DNA of 64,000 bases, taken from Alentia gelatinosa. Taxonomy: Eukaryota > Annelida > Polychaeta > Phyllodocida > Polynoidae. A model generated the notes under the pieces. That model worked only from the letters and a program-made list of their open reading frames with translations, had not been told where the DNA came from and ran no database searches. Numbering within the stretch: the stretch's first letter is position 1; every line of letters starts with the position of its first letter. Shown here piece by piece: positions 47,423 to 57,951 of this stretch. A program made the position numbers and the translations under genes. The stretch lies in assembly GCA_950022655.1 (NCBI GenBank), contig OX465584.1, forward strand, positions 24,773,469 through 24,837,468, in the 5' to 3' direction.

Positions 47423-50400
47423 GGCTCATTGTATAACCATAATGATCAATTCGCCCAATTTCATCGTTATCTTCAGCTTCAATATCATTAATATGGTAGA
47501 AGACGAAGCGTGTAGCCGTATTGGGAATGCGACCACGAGTGTAGACTCTAGTACAGTCCGTTGTCGCCAGGGCCAGGGCATACAGGCTCAAACTGAGACT
47601 GTTTTGCGCTGCCATTTTAAGGTGGGAATTCCTACCTTCGCTGGTATTAAGCTACCCTGATTTATTTGCCAGTAACCAGTATGCTACACTTCAAGCAGAG
47701 ATCCTAGAGTAGCTTTTACTGGGCATGCACCAAATAAATCAGCTTGGAGATTTATAATGATTCCCAGAATAGTGCCAGAATCTGTTATTCTCAGGCTTGG
47801 GTTTCCACTAAAATTAGAACAGCCAACCAAGAAATTCTTTTTCCAATCAGTGCCTAAGGAACTGGCAAATCAGAGTGTGCTCTGTTAGACCCTTACAGAC
47901 CTTAAAGATGAAGTACAGAAATGAGTCTTGATGAGAAATTCATTAAAAATAAAGGCCCGCCCCTCACACAGTGAGAGTAGGAGCCTGTTTGTGGGTGAGC
48001 GGTCGCTACCAGTCAGGTCACCAGCAGGGCCAGTCAGGGGGCATATAAGGCAGGTGGGAGGGGGTCCAGAGCTCATTCATATGCATGGGTCACTACAGGT
48101 AAGAGGTCGGCCATGGTGAGAGTAACTATTTCCTTCAGTATGAGGAATTGTGGAACTTATTCAGAGTGATAACCAGACAGACTCAGATACACAGACACAG
48201 ATAGGAAAATATAGATACATACATATACAGTATGCACACAGAGAATCACACAGGTCGACATTGTGTGTGACAGACACACATGTGCTCCCACAGTTCAGTC
48301 ACACACACAGTCACAGGCAGGCATTGTTCTACATACACTGGTAAAACACACAGATTTATACATTATAATAGCCCAGTCCAAATCTATAACGTATAACTTT
48401 TATATATCATAACTTATGATACTCACTCTAACAATGTGTCATGTTGTGTAGTTGTGTATTCCAGTCTCACCCTACTAAATACAGCCGGGTGTATGTGTTC
48501 TCACTGAGACTCAGAGAGTCAATGAAGCGTACACAGTGCTCAGACTGGTTATATAGGTGGTCCAGGCCTGGTCAGCTGGTCGCGACCGTACCCTACACCT
48601 CACCTGATGTATGCACCTGTATGCCCCGATCCACACATGGTTGTGGGCGGGGCCTAATTTTTAGAATTAATTAACAGAGCTTAATTGCTTTATATAAGCT
48701 TTAATTAAGCAGACTAAGCGCCTGTCGGTATTCCCCCTTGTCAAACTGATACTAAAGGTCGCAGGCCAGTCAGAGTCATGCTCTGTTAGACCTTCACGTA
48801 CCGTAACCCGAAAGCGGCGCGGTGCGTGAACGGACCACCTGCTTTGATTTTCCCTCCAAAGCTCACCTCCGCTAGAGGTGTGTTCCTGTTCTTATTGGCT
48901 GATGCATCGGCTGTCTTAGCTCTAATTGGTGCAGCCGATGTCTTACCACAGTAGCGTACCGGTCGCTATGTCTACCGCACAACAACACACGTCCTCCCGA
49001 CTCCCGACCCCCATACTCGAGTTAGCCACGTTTTGAAACAGCTCCCTGGGCAGGGAGTGGGTGTTTAGGGCAGCTCTGTGTCCTCGTCACAGCCAAGTGG
49101 TTGTGGCCCGTCTCATAAATTATTTATGAGAGGCGTGCTGAGCCTGTCAGCCAGCCGGCATGTGGCTACTCGGTCGTTTAACTTACGACCTCGTCTTTGT
49201 TTAACAATTTTTTTAACAATTTTTTATCCAGCTGATAAAAAACATTGTGCTTTGGGTTTCGGGAGAATCATTCATGCTACGATATACCCTCTATGATCTA
49301 GCCCGTTGTCACATATTTTCTATATCATTGAGGCAAGCGTAGCTCGAAATTGATAATACATATTTGGGGAATTACGGACAATTTATAAAGTTTATAAAGT
49401 GATTGATACATTAAAGAATATTTTGGTAATGGTATTTGTAATGCCATCTTAAACATATAAGGGAAAGCAGACAGTCTATTTGACCTATTGTAAACATTTT
49501 ACGCTCTTGAAGACCTCATATAATTTCTTTATATATACGAGTATTATAAAAAATCCACCTAACTAAATAACACTATATTTCCAATTATCATAGCCTCGTA
49601 AAGGCCATAATCCTTTTCAAACACATAAGAGTGTTTCCACTCAAATGATGATGATCAAAACGCCTTTGTTATTATGCACTGCAGTGTTATGTATTTATTA
49701 CATGTGTTTATCACATACCTCCTGGCGAAATTCTAAAACGATTAATCTGATAGTGAGCATAATACTCACGCAAGCTCTAGCACCAATAAACGTCAACAGA
49801 TAACAGAGAACTAGGTGTGTGTGAGTCTCTTGGTGTTACTGGGGCCAGAATTAAATGATTCAGTGGTACAATATGGTAAGGACAAAAAAGGTGTTTTTGC
49901 CTCCCCCACCTCCACCGGCTTACCCTATACCTAAATCTTTTGCCTCAACAGAGTTTGCGACTCACGATTTTCTTGGTATACCGACGCCAGATCGATTTTT
50001 TGACATCGATTAGGCAACAATACCAACCACCGACCTATTGTTTCACAGACAGAATCAAAACGCTTATATTTCGTCGCTGATCACTAAGGTTCTAATGTGA
50101 AAATTAAATCGGTATGTACCTGGACAATACAACAGGACCATAGAACAGTTTTTTTACCAACTACGACGCCATCACGGCCGTCTATGGAACGAAGAAATTA
50201 TATAACACAGCAGAACCATGACTACAATGCACCCTCACTGATTATCTAATACCGGTGTACAATCAGTGGCACTACCGTCAAACTTCAAAGAGAACTCAGA
50301 TAATCGGTGCTGTTTTCGTCGGCTAGTGGATTATAGGCATAATTCTATGCTGTAGATGGTTGACCCTTGGGTCTAGGTTTGGGAAACCCTGCATGTCGCT

Positions 50401-51885
50401 ATATATACTAAATAACCTAACCTGTCATCCATGGAATTTCCAGCTAGACACACTATAATGAATATGGGTAGTTGTTATGTGCATCCTTCCATTGAAAATG
50501 GATAGATACTTGGTCGCTCCCAAGGATTCAATCCATACCTTTCCCCATTTTTAAACAACCTTTTCCAGGCGTGTACACATGAGATGCACAAGATATTGTG
50601 TTGATATTGGCCCTCTTGCTCCCATATACACTCAAAAAATTAGTTTCTAATTAGAGTTGATCAGGCAAGCGGGTAATAGACATTATGCTATTTGTACTCG
50701 TATACTAGTATATAAAACCCTATGCCTTTATCAAACTTAATGATCACATCCTGGGTAAGGTGGGGTAACGTTGATATATGCGTATGATCCTGTTCCTGAG
50801 TGAGTGAACTTAAAATGTGTCGATTAGAAACAGATCAAGACTGTGTCATTTTAGATTGAATGTAGAAATTGCGATTGATTTCTGGATTCTGTCGCAGAAT
50901 CGATACCTGACCACATTTGAAGGATTTCACTTATCGCATTTTGCTGTAAGGCATGTGCTCTATACATATTTTGTTGCAGCTGTCATATGTAACATTTGTG
51001 TCGATCATGATGGGTCTATGATGTGATGAGTGGCTATGCAGTTATCTAACTCTCCGTAACCTGGGTACGGATAAGTTGCGTGTATAGATAGGTTGTTTAT
51101 TGATAATGATAAAGATTGTATTGTCTTTTATCTTATCTATCTGGGCTACCTGTAAGACTATATCATGGGTTGAATTGATTTCTACCATTTCACACAGCTG
51201 GGACCAATTGCATCCTTTCTTTGCTTTAAAACCAAAGATGTAAAGGGTTTGGGACCTCAATACCATAAGGGGCACGTCTGTGACTGGCACTTTGTAGTGT
51301 GTATGGTAACTACTTCATAAATAATAATCCTCGAATGCAGTTTCCACCGGCACGATATCTCTTGCCTGGCAGGGTTGTGCTGTGTCCTGCAGCATCTGCC
51401 TGCATTCTGCTGGATCATAATAAATCTTGTGGAGCCCCCCTATTATCACTCACGGGCGGCTCTTTCACTGCGATCCAGCCAGGCAGGTCGACACGGTACA
51501 TCCCGACCTAGCAAGTTCATATTCGGAAATACTGCGAATATACTTTATGGATGGCCCCTAATACAGTATAGAAATACCTTGCAAAGGAAGATAAGTATTG
51601 TTACTCTACCAAACCCAGAGGCGTCGATAATTGTCATCTGTCACTGTATCATAACGTGTTGTTGAATGGATTCTCTCAAATGTTTTTGTATCCAATTTTT
51701 GGTATGTCTCCTGTACCATTATAGTCTGGTGTTCACTGCTATCTCTTTGTATCACTTATTCCATTGTTTAAGTCTCCGCCTGCTATTGTTAAAATTCGAC
51801 ATCTACCCTTAAGAGACCTTCATAAAGATTCATATATGCAAATGGAATTAATGGTAATCCTTTTGATACCTTACATACCAATCAT
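47423..51885. other. MFSD4-like intron 1, segment
   Basis: No gene. 48150-48330 is ACAC/ACAG-rich simple sequence. 48988-49036 is the inverse partner of 38838-38890. The word GCTCTGTTAGAC occurs at both 47879 and 48780. GC-rich patch at 48780-49060. The rest is AT-rich and featureless. Confidence 0.45.
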
Positions 51886-52171
51886 TATCTCACCCCGGTA
51901 TTTTTCTCAATAGGCTTAACATTAGGAACTCGTACTCCACGGCCGTGAGGTTCGTGTATCCAATACTCAATGGCTAATTGGGTGATTCATTTTATCAGTA
52001 AATAATGTTATACGGGGTGAGATAAAATCAGAAACCCACTCGATAAAAATAACTTGGTCCGCACTCCACCTCGTTTGACCACAGAGTAATTCATTCAGCT
52101 TCGCTTCGTGAACTACTCTGCAGTCAAACTCGGTGGAGTATGGACAAAGCTATTTTCATCTCGTGGGTTTC
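51886..52171. mobile_element. Composite hairpin element, copy 3
   Basis: Head: TATCTCACCCCGG at 51886 and CGGGGTGAGATAAAATC at 52013 are inverted repeats enclosing GGCTTAACATTAGGAACTCG. Tail hairpin 52031-52171: arms GAAACCCACTCGAT and ATCTCGTGGGTTTC, CTCCACCTCGTTTGAC and GTCAAACTCGGTGGAG; apex CAGCTTCGCTTCGTG. Confidence 0.7.
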
Positions 52172-53894
52172 CTTCTAATTCTGCTAGTCGCAGACATAAA
52201 TAACCTACTATGCGAGATAAGATCCCGAAGATTATAGCAACGTTAAGCGTCTGATTCAGTATATCCCTTTTATCTCACCCTACTACGACCGATTTATTTT
52301 TGGCGTGCTTGAAAGCTATCTCTGGTTATTACTTTGGACCGGATGGGATAACAACAAAATTCTTACTCTGGCTTGTGAGTACGTTGTACATTGTATGTGC
52401 ATAACCTAATATAAGTTCATACAAGTTATTTAAGAAAATAATCAAAAGCTGTATTACACGAACAGACCTCCGGCGCCGGCGTTGTTTGACTGAAACTAGG
52501 TTTTCCCGTGTCCCGCAGATTTGCCTGGTTATGGTTAAAAAAAAAAGGGATGAGCGTGCTGTCTCAAGCCCAGTTTACACATGCCGATTTTACCACCGAT
52601 TAAAGAATCTAGCTCCGACGACCGATTAATACACGTTCCCGATAAAATATTGGTAAGTGTAATCAGCAAAATTCCAAACCCTTTCAACGATATTATTCCC
52701 CCAATATTTAGCACCATCGACCGACTTTTGAGGTCACCGACGAAATCAAACCAGCTAACAGCTGATGATCTCCCCTTTCCGATTTAATATTGATGTAAAA
52801 CTCGACCTCATTGGAGGATTTCAGTAGATTGTTATAAAACAGGTAGTTTCGGAAGTATATCCACCTAATGACATTGTTGCGCAGGTGTAGATGCAAATGT
52901 AAGGCGGATCCCCCAAATAATTATTGCATCAAAAAATGACAGACAAAAATCCAAGAAATCTCTGATAAATGTGATTGATACGACAAAGTATCACCCTCCA
53001 TTAAACGCACAGAATTAATTGTGAAGGCCAACGGTTACCTTCTTTTCCTATTCTCTCTTCTTTACCATACATGTCTCATAATACTTATTATTTGATCCTC
53101 TACAAATATCACTATGGATACTGTTTTATAGAAAGTGTTGCTTTAATATTCTCAATGGAGTTGAAAAGATTATAAATCAACAGGACCTTTTTTCATGAAT
53201 ACGTGGATGCGTTATGCTCTTCTTCTTCATTATGTGGCTAGCGAGATAGAAATCACATTTACTGAAGCGGTTTCTTTGATTTTCTGGTGTACGATTTTTG
53301 TCAACCCTAATATTCCTATATAAATCAATTCAAACATCTCAGTTTATGAACGGTGAATATGTATGGACGTCTGGGTGTGGTATATATTTATACTCCCACT
53401 CATTAACAGAACTATCGTTATCTTATTTTCCAAATAGAAAGTGATACGATAGAGAGTTCCACATCCTCTCCTGGTAATATCATTTTGTACTAAACCAGTA
53501 TTATAATTGTAGATGATTGATAATGTTTATCATAAACTCTTATTTCTCGGGCATCTTGCGTCAAAAACTATTGAGATAGTGAATTATTTTCTCATATATT
53601 ATGAGGCTGAAGAGGGTTGATACCACTGTCAACGAGCAATATAAAATTGTATCATTTAGCATTCCTGACTAGCGAGTAGCAGTTTTAGAAAAATTCAAAT
53701 AGAAAATCTACAAATGCCATATCATTATCCGTTGCCATTGATGTCAATGAAGTTTCTAATGCCAACCCGCAATGACACACTGCTTTTGAAAAGCTTTCCT
53801 CCACATATATATCTCGAGCAAGTAGATAAGCTTTCATAGACGGTTTAGTCATTCGGGGGAAACACATAGGATTGACGTATGGTAAATGGCTTAC
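52172..53894. other. MFSD4-like intron 1, 5' end
   Basis: No further gene. Another TTTATCTCACCC word at about 52270 suggests a decayed composite-element head. The remainder is AT-rich. Confidence 0.45.
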
Positions 53895-53957
53895 CATGCA
53901 GATCCAAGCGAATATAAGGGCCACTGTTTTGATGATCTTGAAGCGTTTGGATGCCAT
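53895..53957 (-). CDS. MFSD4/Naglt1-like transporter, first coding exon
   Basis: Encodes 21 residues, MASKRFKIIKTVALIFAWICM, written here as MASKRFKIIK plus TVALIFAWICM: a basic N-terminus leading into TM1. The ATG (53957-53955) is preceded by AACAGCAAC, a fair Kozak context. Donor TGCATG|GTAAGC follows 53895. Phase 0 matches exon 2, whose first residues GLFSEVSSPTL continue TM1 as in MFSD4 (GLxxxxxxPTL). With exons 2 and 3 the protein is about 479 residues, a normal length for the family. Being short, this exon rests on splice site, phase and the family pattern. An upstream ATG in frame (54032) also exists, so the true start or a 5' UTR intron cannot be fixed. Confidence 0.75.
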
Positions 53958-55139
53958 GTTGCTGTTGTGGTGGCGATGGCTGTGAGCACACTGGAGAGGG
54001 TCGGTAAAGCAGGCAGGCTCAGGCTTGAACAATTACGTGGATCCCGAACGCCGACCGTGCATGACTCCTACGGGTGCGTTCGGAAAATCATATCTGTGAC
54101 ATTTTATCACTGGCCCAACCCCAGCGTGTGTTTTGGTAATTAGGAAATACTTACTTCAAAGTTATCTCTCATTTGATAAACGAGTTAATATTTCTCACTG
54201 CCTGCAGGAAATTCCCCGATATTAGTAATATAGTTAGACTCATCCTACTCCGGATTTTTGGAAAATGGGAAAATATGGGGGTCATTACTGGTGGATTTGA
54301 TTAAAACTTGCCATAGGGATTGGTAAGGGGGTAATCTGTACTATGGAATACAGTTTAAAATGAAAACTTAATTATCTTTCGCATAATTAAGAATTGTTGA
54401 TTGGCGTGATTCTCCGATGGTTATGTACATGTATGTATGAAATAGTCTATATCTTCATCTACTACAAGAATATATATCTGAAAGTATTACATGTATTTCC
54501 AAACATCATATTGTGCCTGATATGGTGATATATGGGTCAGACATTCTTAAAATGTACAATTCATACTTATGGGCCAACACAAAACAAGACTGATAAAAAT
54601 TCAAATAATAAATAAAACAGCCTGTATATCTACACGCTTGGACTGGTCTCAGCCTTCATGAGAACCATAATTTAAATACATGGAACCTGTTGGGTGGTGG
54701 TAGGCGGAAAGACAACGTGAAAAACACAAGCTGATATTTTGAAGAAGCAAAGGACTAGGTTAATTTGCTGACAACCAACAGGACCACCCCCAAACAGACA
54801 ACCCCACGTCTCTACTATATGAAACAGATGGTTTTAGAAATACCAAAATGGTTTAGCACGAACACAAAAGCCCAAACAAAAACCGTAAAAGAAGGTTTGG
54901 ACGCTCTATAGAACATGGTGGGTCTTCACCCTACACATTGCCCAATGCCTGTGAAAAGAAGAGTGTACTGTAGAGGCACAAAACTTGTTATAATACTAGG
55001 AAACATCTATATTTATTACATACCTATAGCCGAACGTCAGTGAAATACTACCCGCTCACGGGGGTGTAGTATATCGCGACTACGGCCCACTATGGTGCGC
55101 TTCGTAGTACTGCACGATTGTACTGTGCATCGAGCCTAG
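53958..55139. other. 5' flank of the MFSD4-like gene
   Basis: Probably includes its 5' UTR and promoter, but no TATA box or clear start site was identified. 55019-55054 shares words with 3718-3756. The rest is AT-rich. Confidence 0.4.
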
Positions 55140-55620
55140 TCTGTGCTATTCGATAAGCGTGCGTAATCGACGTCATCGCGACCAAAAACAACATGGCGAA
55201 CGACGTCGAATCGTGACTTTAAACTCGTGATACAGGCCCCCCATAAGAACTACAAGTTTCTAATGACCAATCGTCGAGGTAACTAACGATTGGGATTCAC
55301 CAGACACCGTTTAAACTGCTCAAATACGCGAAATCGATCAATAACAACAACACGATCCGCGATGGGCGACGCACAGACACGCTTACGCTGGTTCCTGGCA
55401 TATCCGCCTCCACACACGCCTCACACTATCCAATCGTATCTTCTGTTAACTGCACACCTACCAAATAGCAACCAAACATCTGTTCGGCGAGTGACGGTAT
55501 TATCGCGCATGCGCAACGCGCACATCCTGCGCAACTTCCGGTTCGTAGCAGACAGTGTCAACATGGAGCGGTTGTGACTTAAGAACTTGATAAATGGCGT
55601 CTTTCTGATCGAATAGAGGT
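55140..55620. promoter_or_regulatory. CpG-rich putative promoter with NRF-1, ETS and YY1 motifs
   Basis: CGCGCATGCGCA at 55504-55515 fits the NRF-1 consensus YGCGCAYGCGCR at every base. ACTTCCGG at 55534-55541 is a perfect ETS site 18 bp on. AACATGGCG at about 55190 fits YY1 (AANATGGCG); AAATGGCGT at about 55592 is similar. CGACGTCATCG at about 55169 is CRE-like. CpG is common here though rare nearby. This combination is typical of TATA-less housekeeping promoters. The plus strand is favoured because the ETS/NRF-1 pair sits just before the likely start, but a divergent promoter serving the MFSD4-like gene is possible. Confidence 0.6.
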
Positions 55621-55656
55621 ATGTAATAATAAGGAAACGCCCTAACTGTGGCCGAA

Positions 55657-55755
55657 ATATGTCTTAGTTCGAGGTCACCTATCGCCGACGTTCTCCCCGA
55701 CGCCGTAGGCGAAGGGGCGAACGTCGGCGATAGGTGACCGAGAACTAAGACATAG
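55657..55755. repeat. Long imperfect hairpin, about 35-bp arms
   Basis: The left arm (TATGTCTTAGTTC, GGTCACCTATCGCCGACGTT) pairs with the right arm (AACGTCGGCGATAGGTGACC, GAACTAAGACATA) with two adjacent mismatches and a loop of about 25 nt. It lies directly downstream of the CpG-rich block. Confidence 0.8.
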
Positions 55756-55933
55756 TACCTCTGAACATAGATGCCTAGCTCGACAATGTATACAATTTTA
55801 TGATAATAAAGAAACAAGTGAAAAATGCAAAGGATTCGTTGGAAAATGAACCAGAACATCTACAAGTATGTAATATAAATTAATTGAATTTTTCTACCAC
55901 CATCATGACCAATTTCATAACTCTGTTGGCCCA

Positions 55934-56167
55934 GTGTGTACTAGCTTAAACATGTTCCAGCTGTTTCTTCATGGACAATATCGGCCATTCCAGCACCCTT
56001 ATATCCACCTTTCACTGACAAAAGATCAGAGAAAATACACTAACTGGATTGCAGATGTAGAACTAATTACAGGAGATATGCCTGGAAAAGAGGCTTATTT
56101 AAGGAGTTGGCTGCCCCCCCTGAAAACATTTGTTTTATTGTTTTATCTTGTAGATCCATCCTTCTAG
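55934..56167 (+). CDS. Possible exon of an unrecognised gene
   Basis: An open frame of 77 codons containing YIHLSLTKDQRKYTNWIADV and then DMPGKEAYLRSWL. The residue mix is protein-like rather than low-complexity and it lies 0.3 kb downstream of the putative promoter. I do not recognise the family, and no convincing acceptor/donor pair was established, so it could be chance or a transposon remnant. Confidence 0.25.
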   Translation: MCTSLNMFQLFLHGQYRPFQHPYIHLSLTKDQRKYTNWIADVELITGDMPGKEAYLRSWLPPLKTFVLLFYLVDPSF

Positions 56168-56424
56168 TTAACATTTCCACTTGTTGTCGCTCTGGCAAGT
56201 GGTTACTTGGTTCTGTGTTCTTTTAAGTATTACAATGACTCATTAGATTAAATCTTGATATTGGACTCCATAGTCTGGTCCTTTGTGGACTCAGAACAGC
56301 AAACAGAATTAAAATATGTCTTCTCAGTGGCCTACAGCAGCCTTTTCCATGTGTGTACTATTAATGTCCCCTTTACACATCTGCAATTTTCCACATATTT
56401 GTTTCCTAAATAATTTAAAGACTA

Positions 56425-56870
56425 TATAATCTTTTCATATGCAGTTTTTTGCTATCTGATCATATTGTAGTATCCCTTAGGAACATTTTGAGCTATTTTA
56501 AGGGTTTTGTGATATCAGGTTCCAGGTGTATTACAAATTTTGCTACCCCTGCCGCTCAAGTTGTTTGACATATCTGAGAGTCAGTACTCAAGACATATGG
56601 TGTCTAAAGGATATATGACCTTTATATATGCAGTTTTTTGCTATGTTGCCATGTTCTGGCATCCCTTAGACACATATTGTTTAGTGTTATGTGATCTCAG
56701 GATCCAGTTATATAACCAATCTTTCTATCACTACCGTCACCGTCATTTGACATTTTCGACACCCAGTTCCAATGACAGAGTGCCTAAAGGGTATTAAATC
56801 TTTTCATATGCAGTTTTTTGCTATCTGGCCATATTGTGGCATCCTTTAGTAATCTTTTGAGCTATTTTTA
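56425..56870. repeat. Three tandem units of about 180-190 bp
   Basis: GCAGTTTTTTGCTATCT, then CATATTGTRGTATCCCTTAG-like words, recur at about 56441, 56630 and 56810. The intervals are 189 and 180 bp. Copies 1 and 3 also share TTTTGAGCTATTTT; copy 2 is more diverged. Confidence 0.75.
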
Positions 56871-56984
56871 GTACTTAAAAGAACACAGAACACAAATGTT
56901 TCCCAGGGGGGGGCAGCGGAAATGAAAATATGGGGTCTTGGCCCAGGGACTAGTAGATAAATTACAAATGACAAATTTAGAAAT

Positions 56985-57300
56985 TCAACTTATGTTCTGA
57001 ATTTGAATGTCTGTCATTTGTGCTGGTGACAGTTCAAAATTGGCCTTCCGTCCATTGCCAGTGGAGACCAGCCTGGGGACTGTACAAAAGATGCCAGTAA
57101 GGGGCACATCAAGAATGTTTAGTGTTGGAGGCCACTTGAAGTTGTTGCCACATCTATCATCACAAACAGGCTGAAGGAAAGAGACCTCAATGCTGTTGGC
57201 ATCACTGTTGAGGACTTCTATGGTGTACCACAAGCGAAGACTCTGTAGCTGGTGACATGACACTGCTGGCTGGCAAGTCCTCTGTTGGTAAAGAGGGTGT
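56985..57300 (-). pseudogene. C-terminal half of an interrupted uncharacterised ORF
   Basis: Open on the minus strand from about 57300 to 56985. It includes HPLYQQRTCQPAV, LRLWYTIEVLNSDANSIEV, SFLQPVCDDRCGNNFKWPP, DVPLTGIFCTVPRLVSTG and ends FELSPAQMTDIQIQNIS. This pattern (aromatic patch, xVxFLxP, FxWP, VPLxxI) resembles the C-terminal small beta domain of a large uncharacterised protein family common in invertebrate genomes. Its other half appears at 61706-62162, on the far side of the CR1-like element. No complete gene remains. Confidence 0.5.
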
Positions 57301-57951
57301 GATGCTCCTATCCCTCACTTCCTAACCGACTCACGCGGACATAAACTCCAAAGAAGCCTGTCATCGACCCAACCGGCATTTATGAGTGCAAACTCAGTAA
57401 GCATACAAGTGGTGGGGGGAGCAACAATCCGAAGGTTAGTACACACGCATATTAACTCACACCAGTGTCAGCCCAATGACCTGGACTATATAGTGCTTAT
57501 TGGAGGAATAAACAATATGACTGAGAGGACTCAACAACGCACAGTAAAGGCAGCCACAGACGACGTAGGCGAAATGGTCGAAGCGGTCACGGATGAGTTA
57601 ACCTGGGCGAGAGACCAGCTGAGCGCCTATGCCAACAAAGTAATCATTTCGCACATGGTAGGAATTGAACTGTCTAAATACAACTCCTTTACCAAAGCTC
57701 CCCTTTACCCAAGTATAGCATCAGACCAAGAGGTAATAAATATGTCGGTGAAATTCATTAACCACACCATCACACTGTTAAACCAAGAACGAAACGTGAT
57801 CGGCCCCAGGCTTCAGTCAGCCATCCACTTCTCTAAGGGAAATTCAACTTACAACTGCTATAACAGACTATACGATGGCTTACACCCAAAACAAGATACC
57901 ATGAACTCGTGGGCCAAATCAATTGTACAGACATTCAACAATATGCCTTAG
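57293..57951 (+). CDS. ORF1 C-terminal part: SGNH hydrolase (esterase) domain
   Basis: The frame is open from about 57293; the first in-frame ATG is at 57382 but homology begins earlier. Motifs: FLTDSRGHKLQ (block I, nucleophile Ser in DSRG) at about 57325; VVGGATIRRL (block II-like Gly); YIVLIGGINNMTE (block III, GGxN); and YDGLHPKQDTMNSWA (block V, DxxH). All catalytic blocks of SGNH esterases are present. CR1-group ORF1 esterases are thought to act in membrane or lipid handling of the RNP. The N-terminal part, usually with zinc knuckles or a PHD finger, is missing. Ends 57951, followed by 419 bp before ORF2. Confidence 0.75.

Noticed and set aside
48150..48344. Frame rich in Asp/Thr/His in the ACAC tract
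   Set aside because: Simple-sequence translation.
55290..55577. 95-codon frame across the CpG-rich block as a protein-coding gene
   Set aside because: Translation is Arg/Thr-rich without motifs, and the region is better explained as a promoter.
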